From Flavihumibacter solisilvae (GTDB lineage Bacteria; Bacteroidota; Bacteroidia; Chitinophagales; Chitinophagaceae), in contig NZ_JSVC01000014.1 of NCBI RefSeq assembly GCF_000814475.1, forward strand, positions 1 through 46,611: 46,611 bases of DNA, given 5' to 3'. Below the pieces are notes generated by a model, which saw only the letters and a program-made list of their open reading frames with translations, did no database searches and was not told the origin of the DNA. A program made the position numbers and the translations under genes. Positions 34,695 through 42,692 of the stretch are shown piece by piece; the first letter of the stretch is position 1; every line of letters starts with the position of its first letter.

Positions 34695-35975
34695 TTAGTT
34701 GGGTGATTTAAAGACATGTTTAAAGAATACAGGCGATATTTTCAGCATGATAAAAGCCCAGCCGTTATAGTTATTGTAGTCCCCGCCTTTCACACTTTCC
34801 ATATTTTCCGTGGCGAATAGCATGGCGTATCCCGCCTGCAGGTTGATGATAGTGGACGGTTTATATTCCATTGTAAAATCCGTTTCTGTCCCGGCCGGTT
34901 TCCCAACACTTTGGAATTCACTGTTGGTTTCATGTGCAAAGGAGAAATGATGCAGGTCGGCGTTTACAGTAAGCCGGGAAGAAGGATAAACCGTTAGCCT
35001 CAGATAAGCATCTGCTAATCCTCTTTGTTTTGTATCAGCCGGTATATTGAGAAAATAATCCATCTGTCCATAGAACTTATGGTTGGTGGCATACAATGTG
35101 GAGAAGCTGTGGCTATGCCCGGTTTTGGTGGCATCGCTGCTACCTGATAAATAATCCAGGCCTAAACCGGCGGCAATTCTGTTGATTCTTTTTTCCGCAT
35201 AAGCATTGAGCATGAAAGCCAACAGCTTTAAATTGTTTTCCGTTTTACCTCCCTGGTAATAGCCCCCCAGGATCGTTTTCCAGCTATGCCCGTTATAGTT
35301 GTACAAAGGGCCGAAAGTGAAACTTGCTTTTAGATTTGGCGCCGATGCGACAGTTGAGTTCAATCCATTCAGGATGGCTATGGCCGAAAGGGAATGTTGC
35401 TGGCCGAACTCCTTTTTTAGCCAGCCAAAAGCCAGCGCCTTATAATTTTTTAATGGATAAGAAGTACCGTACAGCGGTTCGCCGCTTTGATTGAATGCAC
35501 CACCAGCATGTGCCTGGAATTGTTTTTCCCGGTTTGTAAACTTTACAACAATCGCATCATGGGAACGGGTGACATTGCCCCATTCCATATTGCCCAACAG
35601 GCGATGGTCGTCATATACCAGTTCCTGGCGGCCCAGCTTAACGGAAAGTTTCCTGTTGAGCGCAAACTCAAACCAAAGCTCATTTACCTGCAGGCCCGCG
35701 AGGTCTTTTGCGCCTTCTTCATCGCCCCAGGTACGGCTGTCCTGGATGGAAATCCGGGAAGCAACACCTGATTTCTGATAGTCAAAAATCAGCCTCGCCC
35801 TTTGGGCCAAAAAAAAAGCTGCGGTTGTAGTGTCCGAGCTTAATGTTCTATATCCGTTTCTGAATTCAGGTCTAAGCCTGTATTGACCTGAAATGGTGAA
35901 ATGTTCTTCCTGGCTGTATGATTCAGCATGACAGAATAGGCAAATAATGGCAATCAGGGCGGAGTGGAATTTCAT
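34695..35975 (-). CDS. outer-membrane beta-barrel porin, alginate-export-like
   Basis: A 426-residue protein from the ATG at 35975 (MKFHSALIAII), with a signal peptide ending near SYSQ; the longer ORF to 36044 adds 23 residues before the signal. The mature part has alternating amphipathic strands and ends in an aromatic-rich barrel strand. The segment DSRTWGDEEGAKDLAGLQVNELW and the GRQELVYDDHRLLGNMEWGNV stretch match the alginate-export (AlgE-like) family. It is the first gene of the nir-nor unit, so it may admit nitrite or nitrate rather than alginate, which is inference. Confidence 0.82.
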   Translation of the reverse strand: MKFHSALIAIICLFCHAESYSQEEHFTISGQYRLRPEFRNGYRTLSSDTTTAAFFLAQRARLIFDYQKSGVASRISIQDSRTWGDEEGAKDLAGLQVNELWFEFALNRKLSVKLGRQELVYDDHRLLGNMEWGNVTRSHDAIVVKFTNREKQFQAHAGGAFNQSGEPLYGTSYPLKNYKALAFGWLKKEFGQQHSLSAIAILNGLNSTVASAPNLKASFTFGPLYNYNGHSWKTILGGYYQGGKTENNLKLLAFMLNAYAEKRINRIAAGLGLDYLSGSSDATKTGHSHSFSTLYATNHKFYGQMDYFLNIPADTKQRGLADAYLRLTVYPSSRLTVNADLHHFSFAHETNSEFQSVGKPAGTETDFTMEYKPSTIINLQAGYAMLFATENMESVKGGDYNNYNGWAFIMLKISPVFFKHVFKSPN

Positions 35976-36060
35976 AACGGGGTTATTTAATTCGCTGTTT
36001 GGCGGTATAAAACTAGTCGGGGCTTTTTTCCATTTACCTAACATTCCGCAGGCGGGAATA

Positions 36061-36072
36061 TGACATTAATCA
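36061..36072. promoter_or_regulatory. candidate CRP/FNR-family site upstream of the nir-nor unit
   Basis: TGACATTAATCA has the two-half-site form TGAC-N4-ATCA of DNR/FNR-type boxes (TTGAC-N4-GTCAA), with imperfect symmetry. It lies 86 bases upstream of the porin start codon and 100 bases upstream of the RlpA-like gene on the other strand. A weak -7-like TAGTTTTA lies near 36006-36013 on the minus strand. Confidence 0.35.
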
Positions 36073-36172
36073 TAAATCAGGACATTTTTATCCTTTATTA
36101 TATGGCCATATATTGAGTTAGTAGTAAATTTAAGTTGCGAAACGGCATTGAGCATCCTATATCAACCGTTAT

Positions 36173-36658
36173 ATGAAATGTTCCAGTCAGCCGTCAGATG
36201 TTTTTCAACATTTCCACGCCACTTCTCTTTTGGTGCTGACCGTGCTTGCTTGTTCAGTCTTCGTGAATTGCGTATCCTGCACTGATCCATCAGCAAATAC
36301 AAAAGATACCATGGTCATTAAGGAGTCTAAAACCGGGTTGGCTTCCTATTACGGCCATGAATTTGAAGGCAAAGAAACCGCCAGCGGAGAAACGTTTCAT
36401 AGTAAGGAGATGGTTGCGGCGCATCCGACCTACCCGCTGGGAACCGTGGTTCGGGTAACGAACCTTGAAGGGGGTGATACGGTGCACGTTCGCATTATAG
36501 ACCGTGGACCAACAGACGAGAACGTGGCCGAAGGCGTTATCATTGACATGTCGAAAGGCGCGGCGGAGAAATTGGGTATGGTAAAAGAAGGCCGTGTACG
36601 CGTAAAGGTTGAGGTGCTGCAATGGGGGACGAACGAATACAAACCTGAGAAAAAGTAA
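36173..36658 (+). CDS. RlpA-like double-psi beta-barrel protein
   Basis: A 161-residue exported protein with an N-terminal hydrophobic segment (about 15-35) containing several Cys, so it may be a lipoprotein, and a C-terminal RlpA-like double-psi beta-barrel. The domain shows GLASYYGHEFEGKETASGE, HPTYPLGTVVRVTNL, VRIIDRGP and IIDMSKGAAEKLGM. RlpA proteins act on glycan strands of peptidoglycan stripped of peptides, at division sites. There is no SPOR domain. It is divergent from the nir-nor unit and converges with the cupin gene, 13 bases apart. Confidence 0.87.
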   Translation: MKCSSQPSDVFQHFHATSLLVLTVLACSVFVNCVSCTDPSANTKDTMVIKESKTGLASYYGHEFEGKETASGETFHSKEMVAAHPTYPLGTVVRVTNLEGGDTVHVRIIDRGPTDENVAEGVIIDMSKGAAEKLGMVKEGRVRVKVEVLQWGTNEYKPEKK

Positions 36659-36671
36659 GCCTCATAACAGG

Positions 36672-37133
36672 TTATTTGTGATACTCTTCGTCTGTTACTG
36701 CATCTAGCCAAACCGTTTCTCCTTTTTCTCTTCCTGTTATAGCTAGTTGGACAAAAGGCGTGTCGGCACTGGCCCCGTGCCAGTGAGGGGTATTTGGGGG
36801 GCATTTTATAACATCGCCTTTGCGAAGTATTTTTTTGGGTTGGCCTTTTTCCTGGTAATAGCCGACACCATTGGTCACTAACAATATTTGCCCTGCGGGG
36901 TGCAAATGCCATTTGCTCCTGGCTCCAGGCTCAAAAGTCACATTTCCGACGGATATAGAGTTGAGACTATCCGCTGCCATCAGTGGTTGCAGGTAAGCAG
37001 TTCCCGTGAAATTTTCATTATTGATTCTTTCACCTTTTGGAAAGATGGTTGGTTGCGCAGAATCACTTTTTTCCCTACAGGAAAAAACAATCATTCCGAT
37101 AAGCAACACACCAGCTATATTTTTGAAGTTCAT
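36672..37133 (-). CDS. cupin-domain lipoprotein
   Basis: A 153-residue lipoprotein (IVFSC, Cys19) with one cupin domain. The first motif is WHLHPAGQILLVTNGVGYYQ and the second KGDVIKCPPNTPHWHG, with metal-binding His in both. It resembles the cupins fused or linked to carboxymuconolactone decarboxylase-like proteins. Its exported position is unusual for a small-molecule cupin. It is the last gene of the aldo/keto reductase operon, 10 bases after the hydrolase gene. Confidence 0.88.
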   Translation of the reverse strand: MNFKNIAGVLLIGMIVFSCREKSDSAQPTIFPKGERINNENFTGTAYLQPLMAADSLNSISVGNVTFEPGARSKWHLHPAGQILLVTNGVGYYQEKGQPKKILRKGDVIKCPPNTPHWHGASADTPFVQLAITGREKGETVWLDAVTDEEYHK

Positions 37134-37143
37134 TAGTTTTAAA

Positions 37144-38211
37144 TTAAAGGTTGCCCTGGTAAAAACTCACTAATTTATTCACTGCCTGCGATACATATGC
37201 GGGCTTCCAATAAGTTTCTATATGAGTGGCCCCGTTGATAAGGAATAATTCCTTGTTCTTTGAATTGACGGCTTTGCTAAATGCATCATCCGTCATATAA
37301 TAAGTATCGGCTTTACTTCCCGCAATCATTAATAATGGCTGGCTAATTAAATCCATATTGGTGCTGGCGTCAAAAGTCATCAAATCCATCAGGCTGCTTA
37401 ATGTATATTTTGCACTGGAGTTTGGATGTGCGTGCGTTTTTCCGTAATATATATAACCTTCACGGTACAAGTCAAACGGAAGTTTTGCGATCTGTTCATC
37501 CGTTAACGGCGTTGTGCTATTATTTACATATAATGCTTCACCTCCGGCTGCCTCCAATGCCCGTGCATCCGATGCCTGTTTTAATCGTTCCTGTATAGTT
37601 GAAAGTTGGGAATTCATAAAACCATTACGTCGGACTACGCCTGAATTGAACATACTTACAGTTGCAACTGCTTTGAATCTCTTGTCTGCCTGGGTGGCTT
37701 TTAAAGAATATCCACCACCACCACAAATTCCAAGTAGCCCCAGTCTTGCTGTGTCAACACCAGGAAACCGGGAAATAAAGTCCCCCATTGCATAAATGTC
37801 TTCAATCCGGTTTGCTGGCTTATCTACATATCGGGGAGCTCCTTCACTACCACCCTGGTACGCAGCATCTGCCGTAATGGTGATATAGCCCAGTTCCGCT
37901 AACCGCTGGGCATATAAACCTGCAACCTGTTCTTTTACACCACCGTTAGGATGCGCAATAACTATAGTTGAGTATTTGTGTGTAGAGATGTAGCCTGGTG
38001 GCGTGTAAATATTTGCCGCTATCCTGATGTCTTTTATTTTATAAGAAACCGGGTGAATGTTTACTTTTCCTTTTACATTTTCTTTGATGGCCCCGTCATA
38101 TACCAGGCCATATAGATTTTGGTGATCTGTTACCCGTTTACTGGTTTGACCGTATGCAATATTCATTGCTGTTATTGCCATTGCTAAGATTATTAATGGT
38201 AATTTTTTCAT
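37144..38211 (-). CDS. exported alpha/beta hydrolase, dienelactone-hydrolase-like (Cys nucleophile)
   Basis: A 355-residue protein starting at the ATG at 38211 with AAAAGTGAG just upstream, with a signal peptide ending near AYGQ. The catalytic domain is paralogous to the hydrolases at 17605 and 18778: AHPNGGVKEQVAGLYAQRLA, GICGGGGYS with a Cys nucleophile, and NGATHIETYW carrying the His. It lacks the KSxKA tail of those proteins. It lies 20 bases after the carboxymuconolactone-decarboxylase-like gene. An export signal on this Cys-type hydrolase is uncommon and agrees with the export of most products of this operon. Confidence 0.87.
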   Translation of the reverse strand: MKKLPLIILAMAITAMNIAYGQTSKRVTDHQNLYGLVYDGAIKENVKGKVNIHPVSYKIKDIRIAANIYTPPGYISTHKYSTIVIAHPNGGVKEQVAGLYAQRLAELGYITITADAAYQGGSEGAPRYVDKPANRIEDIYAMGDFISRFPGVDTARLGLLGICGGGGYSLKATQADKRFKAVATVSMFNSGVVRRNGFMNSQLSTIQERLKQASDARALEAAGGEALYVNNSTTPLTDEQIAKLPFDLYREGYIYYGKTHAHPNSSAKYTLSSLMDLMTFDASTNMDLISQPLLMIAGSKADTYYMTDDAFSKAVNSKNKELFLINGATHIETYWKPAYVSQAVNKLVSFYQGNL

Positions 38212-38231
38212 GTTCTCACTTTTCTGAATTA

Positions 38232-38957
38232 TCACTGTTGGCGACCTTTAATCACTTCATCAAGAATTGCTTGCGAAGCTTTTGCTTCTTTGTCACCTAT
38301 GGTTGATTTGATTACTCTTACAAATTGCTGCAACTGTCCTGGTGTTAGCCCTACATTAAGGCAGATATTCAAATGCGCCTTTAGCATTGGCTCGACACCG
38401 CCAATGCTGCTCAGCACTGAGATCGTCACCAATTCTCTTTCTGCATAGCCTAAAACATCACGTTCAAAAACATCGGCGAAGAGATGTTCCTTGAGAAACA
38501 CTTCTATTACGGGAGCAAATGCTGCATAACCGGTTTGGGGACCAGTTTGCGGTGCACCTAAAAGGGAATCCAAAACAGCTTTGCCCCGGTCGTATTTGTT
38601 ACGTTCATCCTTTATTGGTGATGCTTCAGCACCAATTACATCTTTAATGCCTTTGGCTTTGCGCTCTTCCAATACAGCCATGAAAGTCTGTAACCCCCGG
38701 ATGCTGCGGGGAAACCCGGCGTAGGCATAAAGATGTACGAGTACTTCCTTAACCTGGTTGACAGTCAACCCGGCTTCCAGCCCGGCATTCAGTTCTCCTT
38801 TCAGCTTTGACAAATTGCCTGTCGCGGTAAATGCTGAAATGCGGATAATTGCCTGCTGCCTGGAATTTAAATTCTGACCTGTATCCGCTTGAGCGTGCCC
38901 GGTAGTCTTAACCATTACTGCTAATATTAACAGGACCAATTTCAAAATTTTACTCAT
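38232..38957 (-). CDS. exported carboxymuconolactone decarboxylase-like protein, two CMD domains
   Basis: A 241-residue protein from the ATG at 38957, with a signal peptide ending near GHAQ. It has two tandem CMD/AhpD-like units: first around residues 30-100 (RQQAIIRISAFTATGN, VKEVLVHLYAYAGFPR), second around 150-240 (FERDVLGYAERELVTISVLSS, LNICLNVGLTPGQLQQ). I do not see the CxxC pair of peroxide-reducing AhpD proteins. Its reaction is unknown; decarboxylases of lactones belong to this family. It lies 22 bases after the preceding hydrolase gene. Confidence 0.87.
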   Translation of the reverse strand: MSKILKLVLLILAVMVKTTGHAQADTGQNLNSRQQAIIRISAFTATGNLSKLKGELNAGLEAGLTVNQVKEVLVHLYAYAGFPRSIRGLQTFMAVLEERKAKGIKDVIGAEASPIKDERNKYDRGKAVLDSLLGAPQTGPQTGYAAFAPVIEVFLKEHLFADVFERDVLGYAERELVTISVLSSIGGVEPMLKAHLNICLNVGLTPGQLQQFVRVIKSTIGDKEAKASQAILDEVIKGRQQ

Positions 38958-38979
38958 GTTCCTTTGCATTTGTGAAGAA

Positions 38980-40101
38980 TTACTTATCCAGCCCTTTCTC
39001 TTTTAACCACCCGGACACCAGGTCTGCGACTTCTACATTATTCAGGTCCGACATTGGAAAATGGGTATTACCCTTGAGGCCCACTTCGGGAAGGCGAATA
39101 AGTGTAACATCCCCGCCATGCTTATTTACTATATCCCGCCATCGCTTCGCCATTGCAACAGCAGCACGCCACTGCTCCTGGCCAGGATTCTCAGCGGGCT
39201 GGTTAGGGATGTAGTCGCCGTAATAGATGATGATGGGAATTTTCGTGAGTTGAGAAAATTCATCCAGTGGGATACCCGTAGCTTTCAATACTCCACCAAC
39301 ATAAGGTACTGAATCCGGCACCTCTCCCTTCGGAAACACAAAACCGCTACCTGGTTCGTAAGAAACAACGGCTTTTATATTCCTGTTCTTAATTGCAGCA
39401 ACCCACCCCTGGCCACCACTGTGTGAATGGGTTACCAAAATGCCTGGACCAGTTTTATCGAACAGTGCTGATACCGCATTCGTGCTTACTGCCAAATCAA
39501 AAGGACCTGTATTTGGAACCATGTGACGATAGAACTGGTTCAGGGCTTCAGGATCTTTTGAGAACTGAACACCAGGATAAAACTCAGTACCGATACCCAT
39601 GCGGAAAATTCCAAACCAGAGTTGTTCGTCCGGTGCCGCGTCGATGGTTACAGGTTTGGTACCACGTGCTGCTCTTCCACGCCGGGGCTGGTCAACCAGG
39701 TAGACCGGAAATCGACGTCGAAGAAAAATATTCTGAAATCCTTCCCTGCCATCAGGAGTTGTTTCCCAGGTCTTTGCAGATTGTCCATACCCATGCCAGA
39801 ACACCAGTGGCAGCTTTCGTGCATTTTGCGGCACCTGGTAAAAAACATAAGCATGGTCGCCGTGCAGGGTCTGACCTTCTGAGGCCTGGTTTGCGGGATT
39901 GAATGCTCCGTGTTTGATAGGGTCGAATGTTCCAGGAGCAGTTATAACGGTACCGCCCGCAGCGAAGCTGCCCTGTTCCTGGATAGCCAATGTCCCATTG
40001 TTTGCACTTCTTTTAGTAGAACTACAAGAAGTAAAAGCAATAGAGACAGTAATTGATAATAATATAAGACCTGCTCTTTTAATCATTTCCACTTTATTCA
40101 T
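38980..40101 (-). CDS. alpha/beta hydrolase lipoprotein
   Basis: A 373-residue protein with a signal peptide and lipobox FTSC. Possible starts are 40101 (MNKVEMIKR) and 40086 (MIKRAGL); I use 40101. The core has VFWHGYGQSAKTWE for the oxyanion region, THSHSGGQGW with a Ser nucleophile, and a C-terminal NTHFPMSDLNN that should supply the His. It differs from the Cys-type hydrolases in this window. It is likely an esterase attached to a membrane. It lies about 16-31 bases after the flavodoxin gene, depending on the start. Confidence 0.83.
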   Translation of the reverse strand: MNKVEMIKRAGLILLSITVSIAFTSCSSTKRSANNGTLAIQEQGSFAAGGTVITAPGTFDPIKHGAFNPANQASEGQTLHGDHAYVFYQVPQNARKLPLVFWHGYGQSAKTWETTPDGREGFQNIFLRRRFPVYLVDQPRRGRAARGTKPVTIDAAPDEQLWFGIFRMGIGTEFYPGVQFSKDPEALNQFYRHMVPNTGPFDLAVSTNAVSALFDKTGPGILVTHSHSGGQGWVAAIKNRNIKAVVSYEPGSGFVFPKGEVPDSVPYVGGVLKATGIPLDEFSQLTKIPIIIYYGDYIPNQPAENPGQEQWRAAVAMAKRWRDIVNKHGGDVTLIRLPEVGLKGNTHFPMSDLNNVEVADLVSGWLKEKGLDK

Positions 40102-40117
40102 ATATAACACTTTTGAG

Positions 40118-40744
40118 TCAAGGATTTTCTTTCATTAACCTGAGTCCTTGCAGCCAGTTCTTTACCTGCGTTTGCGCTTCTTTCCTTTTTTTATCTTTAA
40201 TAACCAGGTATCGTCCATCTCTTTCTGATCCGCCCTGGATAGTGAACCCATTCAATACTTTGCTATTAGGACATAATTCCTTTACTGCCTGGAAACTGCT
40301 TCCAATTCCATAGCCACCATTGGTATTAAAGGGCACAATTGTTTTCCCACCCAGATCATACTGGTTTAGGAAGCTCTTCATTGGCGGCGGTAGCTGCATC
40401 CCCCAGGTAGGAAAGCCTACAAACACAACATTATAATTATCAATGTTGTCTATTTTTGTCTTTAAGGGGGGTAGGTAGCCCGTTTCATTTTCCTTCGCTA
40501 CCTGTTGCACCGTAGCCTGGTAATTTTCAGGATATGGCTTTTCTAATTCGAGTGGCACAAGTGTTCCACCCATATTTTCGTAAATGATTTCAGCTATTGC
40601 CTTTGTGTTGTTTGTCCGGGATAAATAAACTATCAATACTTTGTTCGGTTGTATGGTGGTATCATTCCTTACAATAACATCCTCCGTCACCGATGAAGTA
40701 CAGGATGAAATAAAAAGAACAATTGCGCACAACAGGTTTGTCAT
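40118..40744 (-). CDS. flavodoxin lipoprotein
   Basis: A 208-residue protein with a lipobox (ISSC, Cys15 from the ATG at 40744; a start at 40762 is possible) followed by a flavodoxin domain. The FMN phosphate loop is LSRTNNTKAIAE, and VFVGFPTWGMQLPPPMK and FNTNGGYGIGSS form the two isoalloxazine-binding loops. Flavodoxins normally stay in the cytoplasm, so a lipid-anchored exported one is notable and would need a periplasmic electron donor. It lies 33 bases after the NTF2-like gene. Confidence 0.87.
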   Translation of the reverse strand: MTNLLCAIVLFISSCTSSVTEDVIVRNDTTIQPNKVLIVYLSRTNNTKAIAEIIYENMGGTLVPLELEKPYPENYQATVQQVAKENETGYLPPLKTKIDNIDNYNVVFVGFPTWGMQLPPPMKSFLNQYDLGGKTIVPFNTNGGYGIGSSFQAVKELCPNSKVLNGFTIQGGSERDGRYLVIKDKKRKEAQTQVKNWLQGLRLMKENP

Positions 40745-40777
40745 ACAAGTAATTATTTCCATTTCAACTACAAAGAT

Positions 40778-41227
40778 CTATTGCCCTATTAACCTGGTGA
40801 ATGATAGTGAGCCCAGCAACCATTTACCGCTTTCTTTTATATAAACTTCGGTTACCATAAATGGATTGGTTACTTCATTTCCTCCTACCACAGCCAGCAG
40901 GGTAATCCTGTTTAACAGTATTGCCGTGTTACCGATAATCTTCACGGAAACCTCGTGGATATCCGCTTTCTTATAATGAATTCCCCCGCTTTTAATTACG
41001 TTGATCTCCTGTTCCTTTCCCCAGCTTCCTCCCATATGGACGAACATGGATTTTTCATGGAAGAGCGCTGCCAGCGTATCTGCCTTTTTATCCGCCATCC
41101 ATAGCCATTTCTGCCGGGAAAGGTTAATAATTTCCTGCTCAATGCTTGTACTGATCTTATCCTGTGCAGACGCGTGAACAGGCAGAATTGCCGATAATAA
41201 AATTGTGAAGAACAATACTTGTTTCAT
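40778..41227 (-). CDS. exported NTF2-like protein (DUF4440 type)
   Basis: A 149-residue protein with a signal peptide ending near ASAQ and an NTF2-like fold: IINLSRQKWLWMADKKADTLAALFHEKSMFVHMGG, then the final strands TEVYIKESGKWLLGSLSFT. It is clearly paralogous to the protein at 46092-46547, matching in FVHM, INVIKSG/LEIIKSG and YKKADIH/YKKADVH. It lies 17 bases after the aldo/keto reductase gene in the same operon. No reaction is known. Confidence 0.88.
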   Translation of the reverse strand: MKQVLFFTILLSAILPVHASAQDKISTSIEQEIINLSRQKWLWMADKKADTLAALFHEKSMFVHMGGSWGKEQEINVIKSGGIHYKKADIHEVSVKIIGNTAILLNRITLLAVVGGNEVTNPFMVTEVYIKESGKWLLGSLSFTRLIGQ

Positions 41228-41244
41228 ATGCTTTTATTGGTAAG

Positions 41245-42186
<942 letters not shown>

Positions 42187-42200
42187 AAAGGAGATCAGTT

Positions 42201-42668
42201 TTATTTCGGATTTTTTCGCTGAATCTCGGCTGCCAGGTGTATCGCTTTATGAATACGCAGGTAGGTGCCACAGCGGCAAATATTGCCTTCCATAGCGCTG
42301 TCTATGTCCTTGTCAGTTGGGTTCTTGTTCCCTTTCAGCAAAACTGCCGCCGACATAATCTGGCCTGCCTGGCAATACCCACATTGTGAAACATCAAGTT
42401 CCAACCAGGCTTTCTGTAAAGGATGGTCATTATTTTCCGATAAACCTTCGATTGTCACTACTTCCTGCCCGACCGCCCTGCTAACTTTTGTAACACAGGA
42501 GCGAACTGCCTGCCCCTGCAGGTGAACAACACAGGCACCACATTGTGCTACGCCGCATCCGTATTTCGTTCCCACAAGTCCAATCACATCCCTGAGCACC
42601 CAAAGCAACGGTGTTTCGGGATCTACATCCAGTTCATAACTTTTCCTGTTTATATTTAGTTTGATCAT
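42201..42668 (-). CDS. 2Fe-2S subunit of a molybdenum hydroxylase
   Basis: A 155-residue protein with two [2Fe-2S] clusters, plant-type first: [12 protein letters not shown]; then the all-helical second cluster with CGYCQAGQ and ICRCGTY. It corresponds to the small subunit of isoquinoline 1-oxidoreductase or aldehyde oxidase-type enzymes. It has no export signal, so it probably travels with the Tat-exported large subunit. It lies 24 bases after the large-subunit gene. The shared 18-bp element starts just after its stop. Confidence 0.93.
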   Translation of the reverse strand: MIKLNINRKSYELDVDPETPLLWVLRDVIGLVGTKYGCGVAQCGACVVHLQGQAVRSCVTKVSRAVGQEVVTIEGLSENNDHPLQKAWLELDVSQCGYCQAGQIMSAAVLLKGNKNPTDKDIDSAMEGNICRCGTYLRIHKAIHLAAEIQRKNPK

Positions 42669-42692
42669 AGCTGATGAAAATTGATAGTGATA

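Noticed and set aside
37514-37795. 93-codon plus-strand ORF inside the exported hydrolase gene
   Set aside because: It is antisense to a conserved hydrolase with its Cys elbow and signal peptide.
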